Assembly (NCBI GenBank): GCA_036495715.1
Contig: DASXML010000071.1
Coordinates: forward strand, 124,001 to 188,000
Reading direction: 5' to 3'
Origin: Scandinavium sp036495715
GTDB taxonomy: Bacteria > Pseudomonadota > Gammaproteobacteria > Enterobacterales > Enterobacteriaceae
Length of the DNA stretch: 64,000 bases
Made by a program: the position numbers and the translations under genes. This document shows positions 55,410-64,000 of the stretch, piece after piece. A model generated the notes under the pieces. That model saw only the letters and a list, made by a program, of their open reading frames with translations, searched no databases and was not told the origin of the DNA. Numbering within the stretch: position 1 is the first letter of the stretch; every line of letters begins with the position of its first letter.

Positions 55410-55952
55410 ATGCGAATTAAACCTGACGATAACTGGCGTTGGTATTTTGATGAAGAGCACGATCGTATGATGCTCGATTTAGCCAATGGTATGTTGTTTC
55501 GTTCACGTTTCGCCCGCCGCATGTTAACGCCAGACGCCTTTGATCCTACAGGGTTTTGTGTCGATGACGCCGCACTTTATTTTTCATTTGAAGACAAATG
55601 CCGCGACCTTGAATTAACGAAAGAACACCGCGCAGAACTGATTCTTAACGCACTGGTTGCGATTCGTTTCCTGAAACCGCAGATGCCAAAAAGCTGGCAC
55701 TTTGTGGCGCATGGCAACAACTGGCAGCCGGATACCGGTGATGCCGCTGCGGTTTGGTTGAGTGATAGCGGTGAACGCGTCAATTTGCTGGTGGTTGAGC
55801 CAGGCGATAATGCCGCGCTCTGCCTGTTGGCACAACCGGGGTTGATGTTAGCCGGTCGTACCATGCAGTTAGGCGATGCCATTAAAGTGATGAACGACCG
55901 CCTTCAGCCGCAGCCCATTTCGGCGGTGCTCAGTTACGGTCAGGCTGTTTAA
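55410..55952 (+). CDS. zapC: cell division protein ZapC
   Basis: FtsZ-associated protein (YcbW) that promotes bundling of FtsZ filaments at the division ring. The ATG at 55410 gives 180 residues, the E. coli length, beginning MRIKPDDNWRWYFDEEHDRM; a start ten codons earlier lacks family support, and GGGAGAG suits 55410. It is a compact two-domain beta-rich protein without membrane helices, most conserved in residues 1-80. Its stop overlaps the ycbX stop on the opposite strand by 4 bases. Confidence 0.95.
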   Translation: MRIKPDDNWRWYFDEEHDRMMLDLANGMLFRSRFARRMLTPDAFDPTGFCVDDAALYFSFEDKCRDLELTKEHRAELILNALVAIRFLKPQMPKSWHFVAHGNNWQPDTGDAAAVWLSDSGERVNLLVVEPGDNAALCLLAQPGLMLAGRTMQLGDAIKVMNDRLQPQPISAVLSYGQAV

Positions 55953-57058
55953 CGTGCTAACCGCAGTGCTGTTTTCGGCACGCAGCTACAGCAAAGAATG
56001 GTGCCATCTTCGGCCACGGCGCTTTTCTTCATCGGACTGACTTCCCCTTCGACCAACGTGATTCTGCAACTTCCGCAAATCCCCGCCCGGCATGAATAGG
56101 GCACGCGAATGCCTTGTTGTTCCAACTGTTCCAGTAAAACCTGCTGATTATTGCCCTTGAACACTTCGCCCTGCCAGTCAATCTCAATGACGGCATCGTG
56201 TTCAACCACAACATCAAACGCTTCTTCGACTTCACCCGCGCCGTAGATTTTGCCCGGCCCGGTTGAGAGGATTTCAACTTCGTCGCCCACACGCACGACG
56301 CCGCTGTTGCGGGCAATCAAATTCTGACCGAAATCGACATCGCCGTTATCCTGTGCGGTACGGAACGTTTGCAACGTTGCCAGCGGCTCGCCGGAGGGAT
56401 GTTTTTGCCCCTTCGTCGGGCTGACGGTGGTAAAGATGCAGCGGCTGCATGGCTTAACCACATCAAAGACAACGTCGCCGATGCGCACGACTTTCCAGCT
56501 ATCCTCTTCCCACGGTTGGGTTCCGGTAACGACCAAATTCGGGCGGAATTGCTCCATTTGAACGCTCGCCGAACAGCGATTTTGCAGGTCACGCAGCGAG
56601 GCTTCGCTGGTCAGCAGATAGGGGAAACCATCGGCAAAAGAGAGCGGCACGGCATCAAAGCGCTTAACGCGGCGAGTGGGATCTTGCCCAACCCAGCGTA
56701 ACTGGACGTCGCGCTTAAAAAAGCCTGTCAGCCACTGGTTAATGTCAGCGGGTGCAATCAGCGCCGTAAAATGGTTACCCCAGACTTCTGTGGGTGCGGC
56801 TTCTGCGGCGAAATCGGCAAAGCGAATAATCGCCGAGCTGCCATCGGGGGCGGTGAGGTGCAAACCGTCATGCATTGGCACCGGCGTGAACCGCACCATT
56901 TGTGGATATTGGCGTGCGGTAATGAACGTTCCGTCTGGCTCAGTAACCATAAAAATGCGGTCAAAAGCCATGCCGCTGATATCGGCCAGTGCATGCGTTA
57001 CACCGATCCCCTGCATCGATTTTACCGGGTGAATAAAGAGCCGCGATAACGTCGCCAT
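55949..57058 (-). CDS. ycbX: YcbX, MOSC-domain oxidoreductase with ferredoxin tail
   Basis: Molybdenum cofactor enzyme that, in E. coli, detoxifies N-hydroxylated base analogues such as 6-N-hydroxylaminopurine. The 369 residues show three parts: an N-terminal MOSC beta-barrel (LSRLFIHPVKSMQGIGV, 4-20), a MOSC domain with the conserved Moco cysteine in FDVVKPCSRCIFTTVSP near 205, and a C-terminal plant-type [2Fe-2S] domain with CRAGICGSC near 328 and CCSC near 357. It is convergent with zapC and divergent from rlmL. Confidence 0.94.
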   Translation of the reverse strand: MATLSRLFIHPVKSMQGIGVTHALADISGMAFDRIFMVTEPDGTFITARQYPQMVRFTPVPMHDGLHLTAPDGSSAIIRFADFAAEAAPTEVWGNHFTALIAPADINQWLTGFFKRDVQLRWVGQDPTRRVKRFDAVPLSFADGFPYLLTSEASLRDLQNRCSASVQMEQFRPNLVVTGTQPWEEDSWKVVRIGDVVFDVVKPCSRCIFTTVSPTKGQKHPSGEPLATLQTFRTAQDNGDVDFGQNLIARNSGVVRVGDEVEILSTGPGKIYGAGEVEEAFDVVVEHDAVIEIDWQGEVFKGNNQQVLLEQLEQQGIRVPYSCRAGICGSCRITLVEGEVSPMKKSAVAEDGTILCCSCVPKTALRLAR

Positions 57059-57110
57059 TCCGTTGTCCTGTGCATTTGAAAAAAGTCGCTTATATGAAGC
57101 CCAGATTCGC

Positions 57111-57116
57111 TATAAT
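57111..57116 (+). promoter_or_regulatory. Candidate -10 box of rlmL
   Basis: A perfect TATAAT lies 34 bases before the chosen rlmL ATG in the 92-base divergent gap with ycbX. The -35 region is poor at 16-18 bases, so this is only likely. Confidence 0.5.
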
Positions 57117-57150
57117 GCGCAACAATTTTCTGCGAGTAATAAGTGACGAT

Positions 57151-59256
57151 ATGAATTCTCTGTTTGCCAGTACGGCCCGTGGGCTGGAAGAGCTGTTAAA
57201 AACTGAACTGGAAAACCTCGGTGCTACCGGCTGCCAGGTCGTTCAGGGTGGTGTCCATTTTGAAGGTGACACACGACTGCTGTACCAGAGCCTGATGTGG
57301 AGCCGTCTGGCGTCACGTATCATGATGCCGCTCACCGAGTGCAAGGTTTACAGCGATCTGGACCTGTACCTTGGCGTGCAGGCCATCAACTGGACAGAGA
57401 TGTTCAATCAGGACGCGACCTTTGCCGTGCACTTCAGCGGAGTGAACGAAGAGATTCGTAACAGCCAGTACGGCGCCCTGAAGGTAAAAGATGCCATCGT
57501 TGATGCCTTTACCCGTAAAAACTTGCCGCGTCCGAATGTCGATAAAGAAAACCCGGACGTGCGTATCAACGTTCGCCTGAATAAAGAGGTCGCGCATATC
57601 TCCCTCGACCTGAGTGGCGAGGGCCTGCATCTGCGTGGCTATCGTGATGCCACCGGTATCGCACCGATCAAAGAAACCCTTGCGGCAGCGATTGTGATGC
57701 GCTCAGGCTGGCAGCCGGGCACGCCGATGCTCGACCCAATGTGCGGTTCCGGCACGTTGCTGATTGAAGCGGCTATGCTGGCAACAGACAGAGCGCCGGG
57801 CCTGCATCGCGGTCACTGGGGTTTTAACGGCTGGGCACAGCATGACGACGCCGTCTGGCAGGAAGTGAAAGCCGATGCGCAAACCCGCGCGCGTGCAGGC
57901 CTTGCCGCTTATGAAGCACATTTTTATGGTTCAGATAACGACAGCCGTGTCATTGAACGTGCGCGCAGCAACGCCCGTCGTGCCGGTATTGCCGATCTTG
58001 TGACCTTTGAAGTGAAAGACGTCGCGAAGCTCAGCAACCCGCTGCCAAAAGGTCCTTACGGCACCGTCATCAGCAACCCGCCATACGGCGAGCGTCTTGA
58101 TAGCGAACCCGCGCTGATTGCACTGCATAACCTGCTGGGCCGTACCATGAAAGCCCAGTTCGGCGGCTGGAACTTGTCGCTGTTCAGCGCTTCTCCGGAA
58201 TTGTTAAGCTGCCTGCAGCTGCGTGCCGAGCGCCAGTTCAAAGCCAAAAATGGCCCTCTGGACTGTGTGCAGAAAAACTACCATTTGGCTGAAAATGACG
58301 GTACTGCCACCGTGATGATGGCTGATGATTACGCCAACCGTCTGCGTAAGAACCTGAAGAAGCTGGACAAATGGGCACGCCAGGAAGGGATTGAATGCTA
58401 CCGTGTCTATGACGCAGACCTGCCGGACTACAACGTAGCGGTCGATAAATACGGTGAGTGGGTCGTGGTGCAGGAATACGCGCCGCCGAAAACCGTGGAC
58501 GCCACCAAAGCACGCCAGCGTCTGTTTGATGTGATTGCTGCTACCATTTCTGTATTGGGCATTGCGCCTAACAAGCTGGTGCTGAAAACCCGTGAACGTC
58601 AGAAAGGGAAAAACCAGTACGAGAAGATGAACGAGAAGGGCGACTTTATGCAGGTCAGCGAATATAACGCGCGCCTGTGGGTGAACCTGACCGATTATCT
58701 CGATACTGGCCTGTTCCTCGATCACCGCATTGCGCGCCGGATGCTTGGTCAGATGAGTAAAGGTAAAGATTTTCTTAACCTGTTCTCCTATACCGGCAGC
58801 GCCAGCGTTCACGCAGGCCTTGGCGGCGCGCGCAGCACTACAACCGTGGATATGTCGCGAACTTACCTGGAATGGGCAGAACGCAACCTGCGTCTTAATG
58901 GTCTGACTGGACGCCCACACCGTCTGCTACAGGCGGACGTGCTCGGTTGGCTGCGTGATGCGGATGAACAGTTCGACTTGATCTTTATCGATCCGCCGAC
59001 GTTCTCTAACTCTAAGCGCATGGAAGATACCTTCGACGTGCAGCGCGATCACCTGAAGCTGATGGCGGACCTGAAGCGTCTGCTGCGTAAAGGCGGCACG
59101 ATCATGTTCTCCAACAACAAACGCGGCTTCAAACTCGATACCGATGGTATGGCGAAACTTGGCCTGAAAGCAGAAGAAATTACTCAAAAAACGCTTTCAG
59201 CAGACTTTGCCCGTAACCGTCAGATCCACAACTGCTGGCTGATTACTGCAGCCTGA
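57151..59256 (+). CDS. rlmL: bifunctional 23S rRNA methyltransferase RlmKL
   Basis: Fused enzyme making m2G2445 (N-terminal half, RlmL) and m7G2069 (C-terminal half, RlmK) in 23S rRNA. The ATG at 57151 gives 701 residues (E. coli 702), beginning MNSLFASTARGLEELLKTEL; an upstream in-frame start 27 codons earlier would lie ahead of the -10 box. A THUMP domain lies at about 40-155, then the first methyltransferase with LDPMCGSGTLLIEAAML near 192 and NPPYGERL near 309, then the second with FLNLFSYTGSASVHAG near 545 and FIDPPTFSNSKRM near 612. uup starts 12 bases later. Confidence 0.97.
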   Translation: MNSLFASTARGLEELLKTELENLGATGCQVVQGGVHFEGDTRLLYQSLMWSRLASRIMMPLTECKVYSDLDLYLGVQAINWTEMFNQDATFAVHFSGVNEEIRNSQYGALKVKDAIVDAFTRKNLPRPNVDKENPDVRINVRLNKEVAHISLDLSGEGLHLRGYRDATGIAPIKETLAAAIVMRSGWQPGTPMLDPMCGSGTLLIEAAMLATDRAPGLHRGHWGFNGWAQHDDAVWQEVKADAQTRARAGLAAYEAHFYGSDNDSRVIERARSNARRAGIADLVTFEVKDVAKLSNPLPKGPYGTVISNPPYGERLDSEPALIALHNLLGRTMKAQFGGWNLSLFSASPELLSCLQLRAERQFKAKNGPLDCVQKNYHLAENDGTATVMMADDYANRLRKNLKKLDKWARQEGIECYRVYDADLPDYNVAVDKYGEWVVVQEYAPPKTVDATKARQRLFDVIAATISVLGIAPNKLVLKTRERQKGKNQYEKMNEKGDFMQVSEYNARLWVNLTDYLDTGLFLDHRIARRMLGQMSKGKDFLNLFSYTGSASVHAGLGGARSTTTVDMSRTYLEWAERNLRLNGLTGRPHRLLQADVLGWLRDADEQFDLIFIDPPTFSNSKRMEDTFDVQRDHLKLMADLKRLLRKGGTIMFSNNKRGFKLDTDGMAKLGLKAEEITQKTLSADFARNRQIHNCWLITAA

Positions 59257-59268
59257 AGGAAAGAATAA

Positions 59269-61173
59269 ATGTCTTTAATTAGTATGCACGGTGCCTGGCT
59301 GTCATTCAGCGATGCGCCACTTCTGGATAATACCGAACTGCACATCGAAGATAACGAACGCGTCTGTCTGGTGGGGCGTAACGGTGCCGGTAAATCGACC
59401 CTGATGAAGATCCTCAATCGCGAACAGGGCCTCGATGATGGTCGTATCATCTACGAACAGGATCTGGTTGTGGCCCGTCTGCAACAGGATCCACCGCGCA
59501 ACGTTCAGGGCAGCGTGTACGATTTTATCGCTGAAGGTATTGAAGAGCAGGCCGAATATCTCAAGAGCTATCATGAGATTTCGCATTTGGTAATGACTGA
59601 CCCGAGCGACCGCAATCTCAATGAAATGGCGAGATTGCAGGAACTGCTGGATCACCACGGTTTGTGGCAAATTGAAAGTCGCATCAATGAAGTGCTGGAA
59701 CAGTTAGGGCTTGAAGCGGATACCGCGCTGAGTTCACTGTCCGGCGGTTGGCTGCGTAAAGCGGCACTTGGTCGCGCTCTCGTTAGCGGCCCGCGTGTTC
59801 TGCTGCTTGATGAGCCGACAAACCACCTGGATATCGAAACGATCGACTGGCTGGAAGGGTTCCTGAAAAGCTTCAAAGGCACGATTATCTTCATTTCGCA
59901 CGACCGTTCCTTTATCCGCAATATGGCGACCCGCATTGTCGATCTCGATCGCGGTAAGCTTGTGACTTATCCGGGCAGCTACGATCAGTATCTGCTGGAA
60001 AAAGAAGAGATGCTGCGCGTAGAAGAAATGCAGAACGCGGAATTCGATCGCAAGCTGGCACAGGAAGAAGTCTGGATCCGCCAGGGCATCAAAGCGCGTC
60101 GTACGCGTAATGAAGGCCGCGTCCGTGCCCTGAAAGAGATGCGCCGTGAACGCAGCGAGCGCCGTGAAGTGCTGGGCAGCGCCCGGATGCAGGTCGAAGA
60201 AGCGAGCCGCTCAGGCAAGATCGTGTTTGAGCTGGAAAACGTGGATTATCAGGTCGATGGCAAAGTGTTGGTTAAAGACTTCTCCGTTCAGGTTCAGCGT
60301 GGTGACAAGATTGCGCTTATCGGCCCGAACGGCTGCGGTAAAACCACGCTGCTGAAGCTGATGCTGGGTCAGCTGCAGGCTGATAGCGGCCGCGTACACG
60401 TCGGTACCAAACTGGAAGTAGCCTATTTCGATCAGCATCGCGCTGAACTCGATCCGGACAGAACGGTGATGGACAACCTGGCCGAAGGCAAGCAGGAAGT
60501 GATGGTTAACGGCAAACCGCGCCACGTGCTCGGCTATTTGCAAGACTTCCTGTTCCACCCAAAACGCGCGATGACGCCTGTGCGCGCGCTGTCGGGCGGT
60601 GAGCGTAACCGTCTGCTGCTGGCACGTCTGTTCCTTAAGCCAAGCAACCTGTTGATTCTCGATGAACCGACTAACGACCTGGATGTCGAAACACTGGAGC
60701 TGCTCGAAGAACTTATCGACGGTTATCAGGGCACCGTCATGTTGGTGAGCCACGATCGTCAATTTGTTGATAACACCGTGACGGATTGCTGGATCTTCGA
60801 AGGCAACGGCAAAATCGGTGCTTACGTTGGCGGCTATCACGACGCGCGTGGGCAACAGGCGCAATCGCGTGAAAGAAAGCAAGATGTCGATGCGAAGTCT
60901 CCTAAAGAGCAGGCGAAAGCAGGAACTGTCAAACGCGCACCTGGCAAACTAAGCTATAACCTGCAGCGCGAATTAGAGCAGCTTCCTCAGCGTCTTGAGG
61001 AGCTTGAAGCAAACCTGGAAGGTTTGCAGGCGCAGGTGGCGAGCCCTTCCTTCTTTAGTCAGTCTCATGACCACACCCAACAGGTGTTGGCGGATATGGC
61101 GCAAGCAGAGAAGGCACTGGAAGAAGCCTTTGAACGCTGGGAATCTCTCGAAGCGTTAAAAAACGGCGGTTAA
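59269..61173 (+). CDS. uup: ABC-F ATPase Uup
   Basis: Cytoplasmic ABC-F protein with two ATPase domains and no membrane part; in E. coli its loss raises precise transposon excision, and it is linked to ribosome and DNA-branch handling. It is 634 residues (E. coli 635). Domain 1 has GRNGAGKST near 36, LSGGWLRKAALGRALV near 151 and LLLLDEPTNHLD near 171; domain 2 has GPNGCGKTT near 351, LSGGERNRLLLARLFL near 440 and LLILDEPTNDLD near 460. A charged linker of about 80 residues joins them, and a C-terminal coiled coil (about 560-630) binds DNA. It follows rlmL by 12 bases and precedes pqiA by 14. Confidence 0.97.
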   Translation: MSLISMHGAWLSFSDAPLLDNTELHIEDNERVCLVGRNGAGKSTLMKILNREQGLDDGRIIYEQDLVVARLQQDPPRNVQGSVYDFIAEGIEEQAEYLKSYHEISHLVMTDPSDRNLNEMARLQELLDHHGLWQIESRINEVLEQLGLEADTALSSLSGGWLRKAALGRALVSGPRVLLLDEPTNHLDIETIDWLEGFLKSFKGTIIFISHDRSFIRNMATRIVDLDRGKLVTYPGSYDQYLLEKEEMLRVEEMQNAEFDRKLAQEEVWIRQGIKARRTRNEGRVRALKEMRRERSERREVLGSARMQVEEASRSGKIVFELENVDYQVDGKVLVKDFSVQVQRGDKIALIGPNGCGKTTLLKLMLGQLQADSGRVHVGTKLEVAYFDQHRAELDPDRTVMDNLAEGKQEVMVNGKPRHVLGYLQDFLFHPKRAMTPVRALSGGERNRLLLARLFLKPSNLLILDEPTNDLDVETLELLEELIDGYQGTVMLVSHDRQFVDNTVTDCWIFEGNGKIGAYVGGYHDARGQQAQSRERKQDVDAKSPKEQAKAGTVKRAPGKLSYNLQRELEQLPQRLEELEANLEGLQAQVASPSFFSQSHDHTQQVLADMAQAEKALEEAFERWESLEALKNGG

Positions 61174-61187
61174 TAAGAGGAACGTTC

Positions 61188-62441
61188 ATGTGCGAGCATC
61201 ACCCTGCGGCAGGGCATATCCTGTGTCCCCAATGCGATCTGCTGGTGGCGTTACCGCACCTTGAACACCGCCATAAAGCGTTGTGTCCTCGTTGCGGCAC
61301 AACGCTGACGACGGAATGGGACGAGCCACGGCAGCGTCCCACTGCTTATGCGCTGGTCGCACTCTTTATGCTGCTGCTGGCCAACCTTTTTCCCTTCATT
61401 TATATGAATGTCGGTGGGATCCGCAGCGAGATTGAGCTGCTGGAAATCCCGAACGTGCTGTTTACCGAAGACTATGCCAGTTTAGGCACATTCTTCCTGT
61501 TATTTGTGCAGTTGGTTCCCGCCTTTTGTTTGCTGACCATCATTGTATTGGTCAACCGTGTTCCCTTGCCGGTGAAGGTCCAGATTTTCCTCGCGCGTAT
61601 CTTGTTCCACTTAAAGACCTGGGGCATGGCCGAGATTTTCCTTGCCGGGGTGCTGGTGAGTTTTGTGAAGCTCATGGCCTACGGTGATATTGGTGTCGGC
61701 AGCAGTTTCATTCCCTGGTGTATGTTCTGTCTGCTTCAACTGCGCGCATTCCAATGTGTCGACCGCCGCTGGCTTTGGGATGATATCGAGCCCATGCCGA
61801 CAATTACCCAGCCACTGAAAGTGGGCGTGACAGGGATCCGACAAAACCTGCGTTCCTGTTCGTGCTGCACGGCGGTATTGCCAGCAGACCTGCCGGTGTG
61901 CCCACGTTGCGGAACGAAAGGCGCTGTGCGGCGTAAACACAGCCTGCAATGGACGCTGGCGCTGCTGTTTACCTCGATTATTCTTTATCTCCCCGCCAAT
62001 ATCATGCCGATCATGATTACCGATCTGCTGGGAGAAAAAATGCCATCAACCATCATTGCCGGGGTCGTTTTGCTCTGGAGTGAAGGGTCCTATCCGGTGG
62101 CGATGGTTATCTTTATCGCCAGTATTATGGTGCCTACGCTGAAAATGATCGCGATTGGCTGGTTGTGTTGGAATGCCAACGGCAACGGGAAGCGTGATAA
62201 TGAGCGAATGCATTTACTGTATGAGGTGGTTGAATTTGTTGGCCGTTGGTCAATGATTGATGTCTTTGTGATAGCAGTGCTGTCAGCACTGGTACGCATG
62301 GGAGGGTTAATGAACATCTATCCGGCGATAGGCGCAGTGATGTTTGCGCTGGTGGTCGTCATGACTATGTTCTCCGCCATGACCTTCGATCCCCGTCTGT
62401 TGTGGGATCGTGAGCCAGAATTAAGCCATGAGGAAAAGTAG
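61188..62441 (+). CDS. pqiA: intermembrane transport protein PqiA
   Basis: Inner-membrane partner of the PqiB MCE tunnel, which moves lipids between the two membranes; in E. coli pqiAB is paraquat-inducible through SoxRS. It has 417 residues, as in E. coli. Two similar halves each carry a Cys ribbon (CPQCDLLVALP near 15 with CPRCG near 36, and CSCCTAVLPADLPVCPRCG near 224) followed by four hydrophobic helices, about eight in total. AAGAGG precedes the start. pqiB begins 4 bases after its stop. Confidence 0.96.
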   Translation: MCEHHPAAGHILCPQCDLLVALPHLEHRHKALCPRCGTTLTTEWDEPRQRPTAYALVALFMLLLANLFPFIYMNVGGIRSEIELLEIPNVLFTEDYASLGTFFLLFVQLVPAFCLLTIIVLVNRVPLPVKVQIFLARILFHLKTWGMAEIFLAGVLVSFVKLMAYGDIGVGSSFIPWCMFCLLQLRAFQCVDRRWLWDDIEPMPTITQPLKVGVTGIRQNLRSCSCCTAVLPADLPVCPRCGTKGAVRRKHSLQWTLALLFTSIILYLPANIMPIMITDLLGEKMPSTIIAGVVLLWSEGSYPVAMVIFIASIMVPTLKMIAIGWLCWNANGNGKRDNERMHLLYEVVEFVGRWSMIDVFVIAVLSALVRMGGLMNIYPAIGAVMFALVVVMTMFSAMTFDPRLLWDREPELSHEEK

Positions 62442-62445
62442 CAAC

Positions 62446-64000
62446 ATGGAAAACAAGAGTGGAGAGGCCAAAGTGCAAAAGGTGAAGAACTGGTCGCCGG
62501 TGTGGATCTTTCCCATCGTTACCGCGCTCATCGGGGCATGGATCCTCTTTTATCACTACAGCCATCAAGGGCCGGAAGTGACGCTGATGACCACCAATGC
62601 TGAGGGGATTGAAGGCGGTAAAACCCGCATCAAGAGCCGTAGCGTGGACGTCGGTGTAGTGGAAAGTACGACCCTGACAGATGACCTGATGCACGTTGAA
62701 ATCAAGGCGCGTCTGAACTCGGGGATGGAGAAACTCCTGCACGGTGACTCGGTCTTTTGGGTCGTGAAACCGCAGGTGGGACGTGAAGGCATCAGTGGTT
62801 TGGGAACGCTTTTATCCGGCGCTTACATTGAACTTCAGCCGGGCACGAAAGGTGCTGAACCTGCCAAATTCCAATTACTGGATTCACCACCGCTGGCGCC
62901 GCCAGATGCGAAAGGTATCCGCATTGTGCTCGAAAGTAATAAAGCGGGGCAGCTCTCTCCGGGCGATCCGGTATTGTTCCGCGGCTACCGCGTGGGCTCT
63001 GTTGAAACCAGCACTTTCAATGCCGATAAACGCACCATCAGCTACCAATTGTTTATCAACGCACCGAACGATCGTCTGGTAACGACTAACGCGCGTTTCT
63101 GGAAAGACAGCGGCATTGCCGTTGATCTTACCTCTGCGGGAATGCGTGTCGAAATGGGATCCTTGTCGACGCTGTTTGGTGGTGGCGTCAGCTTTGACGT
63201 GCCAGATGGGCAAGATTTGGGTGAGCCTGTAGCGAATAAAACGGCCTACCACTTGTTCGACGATCAGAAAAGTATCCAGGACGCGATGTATACCCAGCAC
63301 ATCGACTATGTCATGTTCTTCAAAGACTCGGTTCGTGGGCTTCAGCCTGGCGCACCGGTCGAGTTCCGTGGCATTCGTTTGGGGACCGTGGGCAAAGTGC
63401 CGTTCTTCATTCCAGAGCTGCATCAGCGTCTCAATGATGACTACCGCATTCCGGTGCAGGTGCGTATCGAACCCGAACGCCTGATTAACCAGCTTGGTGG
63501 TGATCCCGATATTCGTGCACACCTTGATCAACTGATCGATCGTGGTCTTCGCGGTTCGTTGAAAACAGGTAACCTGGTGACAGGGGCGTTGTACGTCGAT
63601 CTTGACTTCTATCCGAAAGCTGAGCCACGCGGCAAGTTCCGTGAATTCGGTGGCTATGAAATTGTCCCAACCGTCAGCGGCGGCTTTGCGCAAATTCAGC
63701 AACGCCTGATGGATGCGCTGGATAAGATTAATAATCTGCCGATCAATCCGTTGTTGGAGCAGGCGACGAACTCACTGGCTGAAAGCCAGAAAACCATGAA
63801 ACGCGTGCAGACGACGCTGGATAATCTGAACAAGATAACTGCGAGCCAGTCGATGCAGGATCTGCCGTCAGATATGCAGAAAACGTTGCGTGAGCTTAAT
63901 CGTAGTATGCAGGGCTTCCAGCCTGGCTCCGCCGCCTACAACAAGATGGTGGGAGATATGCAGCGTCTGGATCAGGTGCTCCGTGAACTGCAGCCGGTGC
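62446..64000 (+). CDS. pqiB: MCE-domain protein PqiB (cut by window end)
   Basis: Forms the hexameric needle that spans the periplasm for lipid transport with PqiA and PqiC. Only the first 518 codons are inside the window; the E. coli protein has 546, so about 28 are missing and no stop is seen. The start MENKSGEAKVQKVKNWSPVW leads into a single membrane helix (about 19-40), then three MCE repeats (about 45-140, 160-250 and 285-400: GPEVTLMTTNAEGIEGG, GQLSPGDPVLFRGYRVG, GLQPGAPVEFRGIRLG). The last part is a long helix with Gln-rich heptads (from about 410). pqiC is expected next. Confidence 0.95.
   Translation, partial: MENKSGEAKVQKVKNWSPVWIFPIVTALIGAWILFYHYSHQGPEVTLMTTNAEGIEGGKTRIKSRSVDVGVVESTTLTDDLMHVEIKARLNSGMEKLLHGDSVFWVVKPQVGREGISGLGTLLSGAYIELQPGTKGAEPAKFQLLDSPPLAPPDAKGIRIVLESNKAGQLSPGDPVLFRGYRVGSVETSTFNADKRTISYQLFINAPNDRLVTTNARFWKDSGIAVDLTSAGMRVEMGSLSTLFGGGVSFDVPDGQDLGEPVANKTAYHLFDDQKSIQDAMYTQHIDYVMFFKDSVRGLQPGAPVEFRGIRLGTVGKVPFFIPELHQRLNDDYRIPVQVRIEPERLINQLGGDPDIRAHLDQLIDRGLRGSLKTGNLVTGALYVDLDFYPKAEPRGKFREFGGYEIVPTVSGGFAQIQQRLMDALDKINNLPINPLLEQATNSLAESQKTMKRVQTTLDNLNKITASQSMQDLPSDMQKTLRELNRSMQGFQPGSAAYNKMVGDMQRLDQVLRELQPV

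Overview
This window is 64 kb of enterobacterial core chromosome. It runs from serS (complete, starting at base 3) to a pqiB cut by the right edge. Gene order and protein lengths follow the E. coli K-12 stretch serS-dms-pfl-serC/aroA-rpsA-msbA-muk-ompF-pepN-ssu-pyrD-pqi almost gene for gene. Many proteins are recognisable residue by residue, but diverged enough that this is not E. coli itself. A relative such as Enterobacter, Lelliottia, Leclercia or Citrobacter fits; I cannot name the genus from sequence alone. I see no prophage, insertion sequence, CRISPR array, tRNA or rRNA gene.

Bases 1-14300 hold the anaerobic block. serS is followed by dmsABC (DMSO reductase), with an FNR site and a ModE-type palindrome upstream of dmsA. 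Then come the transporter ycaD, an unassigned LysR regulator, and on the minus strand focA-pflB plus pflA (formate channel, pyruvate formate-lyase and its activase) and ycaO. An ERIC repeat lies directly behind the pflB stop codon. Bases 14400-20800 hold ycaP, serC-aroA (serine, pyridoxine and aromatic synthesis, with a terminator-like hairpin between the two genes), cmk, rpsA and ihfB.

Bases 21000-31000 hold comEC, the lipid A/Kdo group msbA-lpxK-ycaQ-ycaR-kdsB, then ycbJ, elyC and the tRNA methyltransferase cmoM. Bases 31000-43400 hold mukFEB (chromosome organisation), the cell wall enzymes ldtD and mepK, gloC, aspC and an OmpF-type porin with OmpR-like promoter boxes. Bases 44000-54000 hold asnS, pncB (with a NadR-like box), pepN, a BIME repeat and ssuEADCB (sulfonate sulfur scavenging). 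Bases 54000-64000 hold pyrD (PurR box and a leader able to switch start sites), zapC, ycbX, rlmL, uup and pqiAB.

The best second-look items are small departures inside conserved surroundings. They are an OmpF porin lacking two eyelet residues (R42 and E117), an ERIC element inside the pflB 3' untranslated region, an unassigned LysR gene at the ycaD-pflA junction, and E. coli neighbours that are absent (ycaC, ycaM/N/K, ycaL, elf fimbriae). I found no convincing undescribed multi-gene system.
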